From the NCBI GenBank assembly GCA_039794405.1, contig JBDIVL010000062.1, positions 1 through 21,405 of the forward strand: DNA of 21,405 nucleotides. Direction: 5' to 3'. Positions 1-8,157 of this stretch are shown here, in pieces; within the stretch, counting starts at the first letter, position 1; every line of letters begins with the position of its first letter. A model generated the notes under the pieces. That model had not been told where the DNA came from and did no database searches. It saw nothing but the letters and a program-made list of their open reading frames with translations. The DNA comes from JBDIVL01 sp039794405. GTDB taxonomy: Bacteria > Planctomycetota > Brocadiia > Brocadiales > Brocadiaceae. A program made the translations under genes and the position numbers.

Positions 1-7
1 CCTACTC

Positions 8-134
8 ATGGTTGGCTCAATCTCGTAGATTGAACCATACGTTTGGAATTGATATACGGCTTTTGATTGGTACCAGGTATAGGGAAAACAAGCCAAAACA
101 CCGGTTCAATCGTTCACGATTGAACCAACCATGG
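8..134. repeat. Composite palindromic repeat element with inverted ends
   Basis: The ends are inverted copies of each other: CATGGTTGGCTCAATC at the left and GATTGAACCAACCATG at the right, a 16-base match with one mismatch. Each end is itself a hairpin. The right one is a perfect 10-bp inverted repeat GGTTCAATCG/CGATTGAACC with a TTCA loop (103-126); the left one has imperfect arms around CGT (about 12-37). A third copy lies at 19033-19066. The layout, two hairpins in opposite orientation about 60 bases apart, resembles a BIME (paired REP sequences) or a small non-autonomous element. No T-run follows, so it is not an obvious terminator. Family name unknown to me. Confidence 0.6.
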
Positions 135-194
135 CATCCCATTGCAGAAGAACGTCTGCATACGTCGATTTCCACATTGAGTAATGCAATGCGC

Positions 195-686
195 CTATTT
201 CTGATACCTCTCCTTGGATTCTTTAATTGACTTTATAGCAGCACTTTTATCCTTCCATCCTTCTACCGCTACCTTTTTTTGTTCTAATTCTTTGTATATT
301 GAGAAAAAATGTTCAATTTCTTTTAACAAATGTGGCGGTACATCCGAGAGATCCTTTATATGGTTCCAAAGAGGGTCTTTCACCGGTACGCAAAGGATTT
401 TCTCATCCGGTAAATTCTCATCTTTCATCATAAACAGTCCGACCGGCTTTGCCTCTATGAGGCAACCAGGAAAAGTAGGTTCCCATAAAAGAACTAATGC
501 ATCGAGGGGGTCTCCATCAAGGGCTAACGTTTCAGGAATAAAACCGTAATCACTCGGATAATGGACTGATGAAAACAACATCCGATCAAATCGAATCGTC
601 TTCCTCTCTTTATCAAATTCATACTTATTTCTACTACCTTTTGGTATTTCTATCAGCACTTCAACGATCATCTCTTCCATTTTCAT
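195..686 (-). CDS. ppa: Inorganic pyrophosphatase, family I
   Basis: Soluble pyrophosphatase hydrolysing PPi to two phosphates in the cytoplasm, which pulls biosynthetic reactions forward. The 163-residue length is close to the roughly 175 usual for bacterial family I enzymes. Visible active-site elements include E13 and IPKGS (K16), KYE (21-23), YPSDYGFIP (43-51), the signature DGDPLD (57-62), and D89/D94 with K96 in the MKDE..DEK segment. The start used has a purine-rich AGGAAA stretch just upstream; the next Met, two codons in, is also possible. It stands alone on the minus strand, and the gene to its right is about 370 bases away. Family assignment is secure. Whether it is the organism's only cytosolic PPase cannot be judged here. 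Confidence 0.93.
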   Translation of the reverse strand: MKMEEMIVEVLIEIPKGSRNKYEFDKERKTIRFDRMLFSSVHYPSDYGFIPETLALDGDPLDALVLLWEPTFPGCLIEAKPVGLFMMKDENLPDEKILCVPVKDPLWNHIKDLSDVPPHLLKEIEHFFSIYKELEQKKVAVEGWKDKSAAIKSIKESKERYQK

Positions 687-1052
687 TTTCCTATTTCCTA
701 TCCTATAACTTTATTCGTATTTGTTGCCTTTTTTCCTCAAGGGATATAATTATGAAATAAGAGGACTTTAAAAGCAAATGTTTAATTCCTGGTATCCTTG
801 ATACTGAATATTGATGAAAAGATCAAGATATACTCGATAAAGAAGGACTAGAAATAAACGAGGTGAACGGATCAATTGATGATTGGAGTGAGACCTTTTC
901 CCTACTCTGCCTGGAATTTTACCTTCTTTCTATCTTTCCAGAAAAGTTTAATGAGTTAACCAAAGATTGGGTGAAACCTGTCCTAAGTTTATCGGGAAGC
1001 AAGACACGTCAAACCAAAAGGCTGATTTGCCATGACTTTTTATTCTCATCTA
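687..1052. other. Gene-poor stretch of 366 bases
   Basis: I see no supported gene. A plus-strand frame is open from about 814 to 1120 and can be read as a Lys/Asp/Glu-rich peptide that becomes hydrophobic. It has no clear start or ribosome-binding site, and its end overlaps the small minus-strand gene at 1053-1223. It could be decayed coding sequence, but this is weak. Confidence 0.4.
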
Positions 1053-1223
1053 TTATATTTCGCATGTCCTCAATTTTTGTCTTAATTCCTTTTCCCTATT
1101 ACTTAAAACCATGTTGTTGAACTCGTTGATCTCTTCCAGCCATTGTAATTTGTTTTCTGTAGATAATTTCATATATTCGATTATTTTTTCATCTTCAAGT
1201 GTATAGATAAAACCCTTATCCAT
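1053..1223 (-). CDS. Small partner protein of the nucleotidyltransferase (56 aa)
   Basis: Its ATG lies inside the last codons of the nucleotidyltransferase gene (overlap ATGGATAA, 8 bases), preceded by CTGGAGGAAAAG, a good ribosome-binding site. I translated it base by base: it begins MDKGFIYTLEDEKIIEYMKL, continues through a WLEEINEF segment and ends LRTCEI before TAA. The product is acidic/basic, probably all-helical, with no signal peptide and no membrane segment. The overlap and shared strand indicate translational coupling with the upstream gene. Nucleotidyltransferases of the MNT kind usually sit beside a small helical partner (often HEPN), but this protein is shorter than a HEPN domain and lacks an obvious RxxxxH motif. 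Function is therefore unknown; a toxin-antitoxin-like role is inference. Confidence 0.75.
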   Translation of the reverse strand: MDKGFIYTLEDEKIIEYMKLSTENKLQWLEEINEFNNMVLSNREKELRQKLRTCEI

Positions 1224-1719
1224 TCTTTTCCTCCAGATATTTTCTTACCTTATTCAGCATTTCAATATCGCTTAAATCCTGACTTCTTCCACTAAATTCT
1301 TTCATCTTTACTACATCATCTATTGTTGCCAGATAAATATCTATATCCTTCACCCTTTTCACTACCCTGGTTTTAAACGACTTTTCAAAATCCAATGGAT
1401 GAACAAGCACGATATCAATCACCTTATAATTTTCATTTTTATGATAAAAACTGAATGCCTTGAGATTTTTATTTTCTATCCAGTCCTTCACTTTGTCAGA
1501 ATTTGCAAGATCATCAGGGTTTACAGGCAGGCGTGGAACATAACCCAATTTTTTCAATAAAGATGTTATCTTGAGAACATTTTCTCTATCCATAGCAATA
1601 ACGATGTCAACGTCCTGAGTTACTCGCGGAACACCATAGAGATTGACGGCCAATCCACCTGTGATGAGATATCTGACATTGCTCTTATACAACCCTTCCA
1701 GTATCTCAAAATAATACAT
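1216..1719 (-). CDS. MNT-like nucleotidyltransferase (DUF6036/AbiEii-like fold)
   Basis: The protein has 167 residues. The nucleotidyltransferase signature is visible: YLITGG (17-22) followed by TQDVDIVI, giving GG and the D36/D38 metal pair, and a likely third carboxylate D102 in VIDIVL. It therefore probably has the polymerase-beta-like nucleotidyltransferase fold. The start has a strong GGGAGGA site about seven bases upstream. The gene overlaps the 56-aa gene that follows it and lies 94 bases downstream of the PIN/antitoxin pair on the same strand. Members of this group act in toxin-antitoxin pairs by adding nucleotides to a partner or to RNA; which applies here cannot be read from sequence. 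It could also be a stand-alone nucleotidyltransferase of unknown substrate. Confidence 0.8.
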   Translation of the reverse strand: MYYFEILEGLYKSNVRYLITGGLAVNLYGVPRVTQDVDIVIAMDRENVLKITSLLKKLGYVPRLPVNPDDLANSDKVKDWIENKNLKAFSFYHKNENYKVIDIVLVHPLDFEKSFKTRVVKRVKDIDIYLATIDDVVKMKEFSGRSQDLSDIEMLNKVRKYLEEKNG

Positions 1720-1813
1720 GTTCAGTCCTCCCGATCTTCCTCGAAATCAAACACCTCACACCCATGGAATGCTGTTATCCACGGTCTGTTTTTCTGAATT
1801 TATATAATTTAAC

Positions 1814-2239
1814 TTATTGAATTAAAATAATCCCTTCTTTCTCCACCGCATGATTCAGTCTTGCATCGTTACTTGAAAAATATACCTCTGACTTGATTTT
1901 GTTTTTTAAATTAACGGCCGATGCCAAATGAATGGAATCAAAACCTCTGAGAAGGTGTTTTTCTGCAATATCTCCGGCAAACCTTATCAAACCATCAGTT
2001 ACCTCAAGTACAAAGTAACTTTCCCAGTCTCTATGAAAGTCTTCTACAATTTTTTGCAGTATTTTCTTAGAAAACCCATCGTCTTTTTGTTTCCTTGCAA
2101 AGGCAGCCCTTGCTTCGGCATAAGCTACTTTTGAAGTGGAAACAACCGTCGCTGTGCGGACTATGTCTCTTATTCTTTCAGAACCAATTTCCTCAACATA
2201 CAATTTTACAAGGTCACTGGTGTCAAGATAAAGAATCAT
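1814..2239 (-). CDS. PIN-domain ribonuclease toxin, VapC-like
   Basis: This 141-residue protein has the acidic PIN residues in order: D6 in LYLDTSDLVKLY, E42 in AYAEARAAF, D101 in GFDSIHLA and D125 in SSNDARL. Such proteins are Mg2+-dependent endoribonucleases that cut RNA (often tRNA or rRNA) when freed from their antitoxin. The start ATG overlaps the stop of the antitoxin gene in an ATGA, so the pair is translationally coupled with the antitoxin first. Full length, no disruption seen. The RNA target cannot be inferred. Confidence 0.9.
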   Translation of the reverse strand: MILYLDTSDLVKLYVEEIGSERIRDIVRTATVVSTSKVAYAEARAAFARKQKDDGFSKKILQKIVEDFHRDWESYFVLEVTDGLIRFAGDIAEKHLLRGFDSIHLASAVNLKNKIKSEVYFSSNDARLNHAVEKEGIILIQ

Positions 2240-2505
2240 CTTCTCTCCTCAATAATAATCTCAGAAACAGTCTTTCCTTTGATCTTAACAGGATGCTCGC
2301 TTCCCGCTGGCTTACCACCTTTCCACACGGCAAAACCTTCTTTAACAAGGGAAAGTAATTGGGAATCTTCGCTTGCCCTTTCCACAGGAACAATGGTAGC
2401 AATTACCTTTTCCCTTTCGGTAATTACTATCTTTTCACCTTTCTTTATCTGACGAAGATAATGGCTTAATTTATTTTTTAATTCTTTAATGCCAACGGTA
2501 ATCAT
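2236..2505 (-). CDS. Phd/YefM-type antitoxin
   Basis: This 89-residue protein has the Phd/YefM N-terminal DNA-binding pattern: ITVGIKELKNKLSHYLRQI, then GEKIVITEREKVIATIVPV. The C-terminal half (about 45-89) is the likely toxin-binding tail, which is disordered in this family until bound. It probably neutralises the PIN toxin encoded immediately downstream and represses the shared promoter. Phd-like antitoxins with PIN toxins are a known mixed pairing. No Shine-Dalgarno is visible before this ATG; see the promoter entry for a possible near-leaderless transcript. Confidence 0.88.
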   Translation of the reverse strand: MITVGIKELKNKLSHYLRQIKKGEKIVITEREKVIATIVPVERASEDSQLLSLVKEGFAVWKGGKPAGSEHPVKIKGKTVSEIIIEERR

Positions 2506-2541
2506 AGCTACATTTTACTATTAAGTAGCTACTTTTGTCAA
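2505..2541 (-). promoter_or_regulatory. Promoter and palindromic operator of the antitoxin-toxin pair
   Basis: Read on the minus strand, TTGACA (2541-2536) and TAAAAT (2517-2512) are separated by 18 bases: a perfect -35 and a 5/6 -10. A 7-bp inverted repeat, TAGCTAC (2505-2511) and GTAGCTA (2525-2531), brackets the -10 and abuts the start codon. It is a good candidate operator for antitoxin autorepression. Transcription would begin about at the ATG, giving a leaderless or nearly leaderless message. Confidence 0.6.
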
Positions 2542-2808
2542 TAATCTTAGTCTTTCAATGCTTTAATCAGAAAACCGACTCCCCCCTTAACCCCACATGC
2601 ACCAAGCTAAAATAGAACCTTCATAACGGGCAGGGATATTCTCCGAAAAAGGAAAGTATGTATCCATTTCCCCTTGGGAAAGAGAGGATGAAGGGATGTG
2701 TTAGCTGCCGCATTGGATAGTGAATAGTAGATAGTAGTTAGTGAACAATGGATAAGAGACAACAACTGATTGTACTTGTACCTGTATGGTCCAATACGCT
2801 TTGAGTAG
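2542..2808. other. Intergenic stretch without a gene
   Basis: No supported coding sequence. It holds a short repetitive patch of TAGT/GATAGT units around 2716-2745. The 13-mer GATAGTGAATAGT at 2716-2728 recurs inverted at 12809-12821. No terminator with a T-run is visible for the minus-strand gene that ends at 2809. Confidence 0.4.
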
Positions 2809-5358
2809 TCATCTTGTTTTTTTTATACGGAAAAGAAAGACTGAAAAGGCTATCAGGATGAGGCTTGATATATTGAGTATAGCCAAAATCAGGCAGGTAC
2901 CAAAGATGCCGAGAAGCGGTAAGAAGACCACACCAGTTACTATCGCCCCCAAAAAGGAGCCAATGTGGTCGGCGCCATTTGTTGTACCAGCAGATACGGC
3001 AATATCCTGATCAAACTGCATCAGTATCTTATTCATGAGGGGAAATTCTAAGCCGGTCAATATCCCTGCTATGCCAATAAAACAGACCAATCCTATCTCC
3101 GCTGCAATTGAGTAAAAGGAGAGAGCATGGATAGCAAATGGTAGAAGAAAGGCGCAAAATCCAATAATCCCTTGAAAAACCATCAGGACATTTACCCATT
3201 TCAGATTGTGCTTCTGAATAATCCGGTTTGCGATATATCCACCAAGGGCAAGTCCAACCATAAAAACAGCAACGATAACACCCATCCTTTCGTAAATATA
3301 GCCGTATATATTCTGGAAGGCGTAAAGAAGTACAATTTCCAGAGCAATCCCGGTAAACCCCGTTATGGCAAGGGCGACAAGGCAATTAATTTTCAGTTGC
3401 TTAACAGGATAATGATTAATCTTCTCCATAAATCCAGGTTGGATTTTTATGAATTTTGCGGACCTACCTCCGCAACTTCCTTCCCCCAGAGGAATATCAT
3501 GTATGGAAGGATAAGAAACTTTCGAATTTTTTCCGGAAGGACTGCTTTTTACCGGATACCGGCTATTCATCTTATCCCTATCAACCTTTGGTCTTAAAGT
3601 AAATTGCCTTACGATTCCATACAGTATCCTCCCTGCCAATGCAATCAGAATGGAGACGATAAACGATCCTAATCCCACGTCTTTCAGGCTGCGGAATAAA
3701 CCGTGTAACCTTCCACCGGTGAGAGAGTCCCATAATACGAGGTTTAAAAAATAGGTGACAGGCCTTGCATCCGTATTAACAATCAGGTCCTTTCTTTGGC
3801 CAAGCTGTGTTTCGATAAATTCGACCTGTTCCGGTGGAAGCAGCGTATAAAAGAGGTATTCGGTAAAGGAATCAGATTTAATTTGCTGCTTTTTGTACCG
3901 TCCCATGAGTGTTTCTATGTCCAGGGTAATAATCCCCTCTTGATTACATACGAAATAAAAATTCGTTTGTCCCGGTGTTACCAGGACGTACCGGAAGGCC
4001 TCATGCAGGGTACGATAGAGAGAACCCGTATAACTTCCAACGTCCTTACCAACATAAGTTACAGCAGAGCTAACTGCGGTAGCCAGGATGCCGTCCGGTT
4101 TCAAAATAGTCTGCACCTCCTGAAAGAATTCAAGGGTATAAAAACGGTTGAGAAAAGCTGTAGACGGGTCAGGTATATTTACCAAAACAATATCGTAGGA
4201 ATGTTTTTTTGATGTGTTTTTTATGTAATAGCGCCCATCCTGATGAACTATATTTACCCGCCTATCGGATAGTGCTTGTGTATCTGACGATGATAGATAT
4301 TTATATGCTGTATGCAGGAGTTTTTCATCTAACTCCACGTAGTCCAGTGTTTCAACCGGATACAGAAGCATTTCCGAAATGAATCCGCCCAAACCGGAAC
4401 CGATCAGGAGTACACGCTTTGGCGATGGATGCTGGGTCATTACGAGATGGGCAACCTGGGCGTATTCATGCTCATTGGGGAAGGCATCGGCATATTGTCC
4501 ATTAAGATAAATACTGTACTGTTCTGCCTGTCTTCCTATATCAATATGCTGATATTTTGAGTCCGTTGATACTACTAGTTCAATATTGGGATTTAAGGTA
4601 TCCCACCGCATTTTTGTGGACAACGCATGAATCTTATCAGGGATTGACGAAAACCAGATTACTATCATGGACAATGCAAAACACAGAGAGATAATGGCAG
4701 TACCATTTTCTGCTCTTTTATTCACTTCTCTCCTGAAAGAAACTTTTTGTTTTTCCTGAAAATAGGTAAGGGAAAGGGTTAAAAGGACAAGCATGCCGAT
4801 ATTCAAAAGTACGATGATCCTAAACGGATGATATCTCGAAACAAGGAAAAACGAAAATACCAGTCCACCGATAAGACTACCCATCGATTCAACAATGTAA
4901 ACTACTCCAATATCTACTGCTGCGTCCCTGGTAGTTCCCAAAAAAATCTTTGATGAGAATGGAAAGATAAAGCCGATGAGAAAACTGAAAGGAAAGATTA
5001 ACCCGACAGAGGTCAGGGACAGGGGCAGGATAGAAACGTATTCACCGATTCCAACACCCAAAAAGCCGCGGATGCTGCGTGCAGAGAAGACTTGTACTGG
5101 TAATATAAAACACATAACGAATAGGATGACGATAAAAACACGAAATGTGTGTTTAAGGATATGTTCTACCCTTGCACCGGTAAAGGCACCTGCTGCTATA
5201 CCGAGAAACCAGGCACCAAATATAATGCCAAGGCAGAGTTCGTTACCGTAAAAGACGCTCAGGAACTCGCGAATCAATATTACCTGTGCGGCGGTTGCGT
5301 AACAGCCAATAGCTGCTATGCACAGGAATAATGGGACGTTTACCATGCCCTTTTGCAT
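2809..5358 (-). CDS. Fused membrane protein with spermidine-synthase-like domain
   Basis: The protein has 849 residues in three parts: multi-pass membrane segments (about 10-235), a cytoplasmic aminopropyltransferase-like domain (about 255-480), and a second membrane block (about 560-585 and 655-845). The middle domain shows SKYQHI (268-272), LIGSGLGG (318-325, SAM-binding loop), YVELD (340-344), QDGR (373-376) and NIPDPST (394-400), followed by YTLEFF. This matches the fused MFS/spermidine synthase architecture. The true substrate of such fusions is generally unknown: dcSAM and a polyamine are possible but unproven. The start is preceded by AAGGAAA at a good distance. It is transcribed divergently from the YfhO gene. 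The linker at about 600-645 is rich in Ser/Gly and is encoded partly by a palindrome (3456-3475). Confidence 0.85.
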   Translation of the reverse strand: MQKGMVNVPLFLCIAAIGCYATAAQVILIREFLSVFYGNELCLGIIFGAWFLGIAAGAFTGARVEHILKHTFRVFIVILFVMCFILPVQVFSARSIRGFLGVGIGEYVSILPLSLTSVGLIFPFSFLIGFIFPFSSKIFLGTTRDAAVDIGVVYIVESMGSLIGGLVFSFFLVSRYHPFRIIVLLNIGMLVLLTLSLTYFQEKQKVSFRREVNKRAENGTAIISLCFALSMIVIWFSSIPDKIHALSTKMRWDTLNPNIELVVSTDSKYQHIDIGRQAEQYSIYLNGQYADAFPNEHEYAQVAHLVMTQHPSPKRVLLIGSGLGGFISEMLLYPVETLDYVELDEKLLHTAYKYLSSSDTQALSDRRVNIVHQDGRYYIKNTSKKHSYDIVLVNIPDPSTAFLNRFYTLEFFQEVQTILKPDGILATAVSSAVTYVGKDVGSYTGSLYRTLHEAFRYVLVTPGQTNFYFVCNQEGIITLDIETLMGRYKKQQIKSDSFTEYLFYTLLPPEQVEFIETQLGQRKDLIVNTDARPVTYFLNLVLWDSLTGGRLHGLFRSLKDVGLGSFIVSILIALAGRILYGIVRQFTLRPKVDRDKMNSRYPVKSSPSGKNSKVSYPSIHDIPLGEGSCGGRSAKFIKIQPGFMEKINHYPVKQLKINCLVALAITGFTGIALEIVLLYAFQNIYGYIYERMGVIVAVFMVGLALGGYIANRIIQKHNLKWVNVLMVFQGIIGFCAFLLPFAIHALSFYSIAAEIGLVCFIGIAGILTGLEFPLMNKILMQFDQDIAVSAGTTNGADHIGSFLGAIVTGVVFLPLLGIFGTCLILAILNISSLILIAFSVFLFRIKKTR
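3456..3475. repeat. Perfect palindrome inside a coding linker
   Basis: Arms TTGCGGA (3456-3462) and TCCGCAA (3469-3475) with a 6-base loop lie within the segment encoding GEGSCGGRS of the fused spermidine-synthase-like protein, between the enzyme domain and the second membrane block. It may be an inserted palindromic element tolerated in a flexible linker, or chance. Confidence 0.4.
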
Positions 5359-5541
5359 GTTTTTTCCTTGAAATGACTCCCTAAAAGGGTAAACTAGTTT
5401 GCACTAAGTTTCTTTGAATTTTAGCATAAAATAAAAGGATTTACAGAAATTATCATATCAATGGTAGATTTACGGATAGCCTGACGCGGCGTAGCAGCAA
5501 CAGAACGGAAAGTTAGTTATAGCATTCAGCTAAAAAACTGA
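5359..5541. promoter_or_regulatory. Divergent intergenic region
   Basis: This 183-base AT-rich region separates two divergent large membrane-protein genes and must hold both promoters. I cannot assign clear -35/-10 boxes. A 7-bp inverted repeat CATTCAG (5523-5529) / CTGAATG (5538-5544) ends on the annotated ATG of the plus-strand gene and could mask it in the RNA. Confidence 0.35.
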
Positions 5542-8157
5542 ATGAGGAACCAGATATCAGCTATTTTGCTGAATCTACAGGCTGAGGCTGACCGCCGATG
5601 GCTGAACGCTTACAAAAAATTTACAGAAAAAAGAAATTTTTTACAGAGTAATACGATAGTGAACCCAATACCAATTCAAAAAAAAGATGCGTGGTCTAAA
5701 TACGATTGGTTTGCAATACTGACCCTATTCCTTCTTACCCTGGCATACTTCTATAATGTCGTTATTCCGACTGACTCCAAAATTTTAAGCGATCAGAATA
5801 CGGATACCCGTTACCAGTTGTTTTACTGGAGATATTTTGGTTTCAATACCCTCGCAAAAGGAATCATGCCACTCTGGAATCCGTATATTTATGGTGGGTC
5901 ACCATTTGTAGCGGGGGTCCAGTCTGCCCTGTTTTATCCGCTCAATAGTATTTTTCTTATCCTACCAATACACGCTGCTATCAACTATAGTATCATTCTA
6001 CATGTGTTTTTATCAGGGGTATTTACCTATTTATATCTCAGGTATATCGACTTTTGCGGAATGGAATGCGGGAATGGTACCAGCGCCATTCCTTCATATA
6101 AAAAGGGACTTTCCCGTCCAAGCTGCATGATTTCGTCTCTTATATTTATGTTCTGTGCACCGCAGGTATTTCACATCTATCCGGGACACCTTCCCAATCT
6201 GTGTACTATGATATGGCTGCCCCTCATTCTTTTATTCCTGGAACTCCTTATCCGCACCAGAAATTTCCTCTATGCAATCCTTGGTGGAGTTGCAGTTGCG
6301 TTCAATATACTGGCAGGGCATCCTCAGTACTTTTTTTATACTGCCGTTGCTGTAACCGCTTATTTTATCGTGCGTATGATCCAGGAATTCAGGGGACACA
6401 GAGATTGGAAACGTTTTTGGTATTATATATCAGGGTTCTTTATCGTATACCTGGCAGGTATTCTCCTTACTGCTATACAATTATTACCAGCCCTCGAAAT
6501 GATCAAGCACTCTACCCGTCAGGCGCTTACCTATGAATGGGTAGGGCAGTTTTCCTTCGCACCAGAAAATTTCATCACCCTTTTCGTCCCTGAATTTTTT
6601 GGCGATTTGCAAAATACCCCTTATTGGGGGCGATACTACCTCTGGGAGATGTCTCTGTATATTGGTATTCTCCCCTTGATGTTGTGCGCACTCGCATCAT
6701 TCTCTTATAGAACTAAATTTACGAATGCCTTTCTCATAATTACCCTGATTACCTGTATCCTTGCACTTGGCAAGTTTACCCCTCTTTTTAAGGTTCTTTA
6801 CACCCTAGTACCCGGGTTCAACATGTTTCGGGGAAATTCAAAATTCATATTCATTGTCGCTTTTTTCCTTTCTGTCCTTTCTGGTATCGGTGCGGAATAC
6901 CTACAAAGGAGAATACAGGAAAATGTATCTCCGGGGGCTTTGAATAAAAAAAAGACATTTTCTTTTTTTCCCATTACTCTAGGCATCGTTGCTGCAGTAA
7001 GCCTGTTCGTCTTAATCTTCTTTGTATCCCGAACTGGATATGGAATGTGGTACGGGATCATGAACAAAGTCTTCTCGTTCGGTGACCGATATACTACGTT
7101 ACCAAACTTAAAAGACCCGGAATTTTTACGTGCGACCTTTGCCGTAGCTGCGAAAGGCAGCGTAAAATGTATAACCCTTGCAATAATAAGCCTGCTTGTT
7201 ATCGGTCTGTGGTTTCATAAGAGCTTAAGAAGACGTATTTTAATCCCGGTAACAATAGCGGTAATTTTCGGCGATCTCTGGTTTTTCGGGAATACGTATA
7301 TGGTTACGTTTGATTCCCAACAGTGCTTTTGGAACAGGGAAATGCTTACGGTATTGAAAAATGATCCTGAACCATTCCGGATAGCAACTGTAGGTCACTT
7401 TGAACTTAATCAGGGTATGGCCCATGATATCTCCCATATCGGTGGATACGATGCTAATGTGATTAAGGAATATAGTGAATTTATGAATTTGCTATCCGGC
7501 AAACCCATTGATGAGCCTAACATTGTTGTGGAAGTCAAGCAGATTTCCAGGTTAACAAACCTGCTGAATTTAAAGTATATCCTCCTCCCCTCCAATGCAA
7601 GGATAGATCATCCTACGATTAAACCGGTCTTTCGTGATTCAAAATATGCACTCTTTCAAAACACGCAGGCACTGCCAAGGACTTTTATTGTCCATAATAC
7701 AAGAATTTTGCAAGGAAGAGATGCAATATTGAAAGAACTTACCAGCGATGAATTTCATCCCTTGAAATGTCTCATTCTGGAAGAACCATCTGCGCCGATA
7801 ATAAATCTGAATCCGGAAAATCCTCAAAGAGAACCTTTGCCAAATATCATTGAATACTCAGCAAATAGAGTTACAATAGAGGCAACGCTGGTGGAGGATG
7901 GGTATCTGGTCCTCAGTGATACATTTTATCCAGGATGGAATGCCTATGTAGACGGTAAAAAGTGCAGGGTACTAAAGACAAACTATGTCTTACGGTCTGT
8001 CTTCCTTGAAAAAGGAGAACACGTCGTTACATTCGCTTATGAACCGAAGTCCTTTTCTCTTGGTATGGTCATTACTCTGGCCAGTATGATTATTTTGGTT
8101 CCTGCATCTATCTTTTGTTTAGGTTGGCCTCCGGGGATAACGAAAAACGGAAAATGA
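5542..8157 (+). CDS. YfhO-family multi-pass membrane protein
   Basis: This 871-residue protein begins with a polar N-terminus (1-52), followed by many hydrophobic spans from WFAILTLFLLTLAYFY onward. It has the family's loop pattern: DTRYQLFYWRYFG (88-100), PLWNPYIYGGSPF and a PEFFGD segment. It ends with an extracytoplasmic beta-rich domain containing FYPGWNAYVDGK and a final membrane span. YfhO proteins are GT-C-like membrane proteins linked to glycosylation of wall or lipid polymers in other bacteria; the substrate here is unknown. No Shine-Dalgarno precedes this ATG and the first 40 residues are unusual, so the true start may be further in (a GTG at 5657-5659 is one option). The next genes on the strand also suggest an envelope or glycan role. 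Confidence 0.82.
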   Translation: MRNQISAILLNLQAEADRRWLNAYKKFTEKRNFLQSNTIVNPIPIQKKDAWSKYDWFAILTLFLLTLAYFYNVVIPTDSKILSDQNTDTRYQLFYWRYFGFNTLAKGIMPLWNPYIYGGSPFVAGVQSALFYPLNSIFLILPIHAAINYSIILHVFLSGVFTYLYLRYIDFCGMECGNGTSAIPSYKKGLSRPSCMISSLIFMFCAPQVFHIYPGHLPNLCTMIWLPLILLFLELLIRTRNFLYAILGGVAVAFNILAGHPQYFFYTAVAVTAYFIVRMIQEFRGHRDWKRFWYYISGFFIVYLAGILLTAIQLLPALEMIKHSTRQALTYEWVGQFSFAPENFITLFVPEFFGDLQNTPYWGRYYLWEMSLYIGILPLMLCALASFSYRTKFTNAFLIITLITCILALGKFTPLFKVLYTLVPGFNMFRGNSKFIFIVAFFLSVLSGIGAEYLQRRIQENVSPGALNKKKTFSFFPITLGIVAAVSLFVLIFFVSRTGYGMWYGIMNKVFSFGDRYTTLPNLKDPEFLRATFAVAAKGSVKCITLAIISLLVIGLWFHKSLRRRILIPVTIAVIFGDLWFFGNTYMVTFDSQQCFWNREMLTVLKNDPEPFRIATVGHFELNQGMAHDISHIGGYDANVIKEYSEFMNLLSGKPIDEPNIVVEVKQISRLTNLLNLKYILLPSNARIDHPTIKPVFRDSKYALFQNTQALPRTFIVHNTRILQGRDAILKELTSDEFHPLKCLILEEPSAPIINLNPENPQREPLPNIIEYSANRVTIEATLVEDGYLVLSDTFYPGWNAYVDGKKCRVLKTNYVLRSVFLEKGEHVVTFAYEPKSFSLGMVITLASMIILVPASIFCLGWPPGITKNGK

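Noticed and set aside
791..832. Imperfect inverted repeat GTATCCTTGAT / ATCAAGATATAC
   Set aside because: Gapped pairing, AT-rich, no T-run and no neighbouring gene end; likely chance.
863..1120. Open plus-strand frame of 85 codons starting with GTG
   Set aside because: No ribosome-binding site, composition shifts midway, and its end overlaps the better supported minus-strand 56-aa gene.
2716..2745. GATAGTGAATAGT words, with an inverted copy at 12809-12821
   Set aside because: Short, low-complexity AT-rich words; common in such genomes and not enough to call an element.
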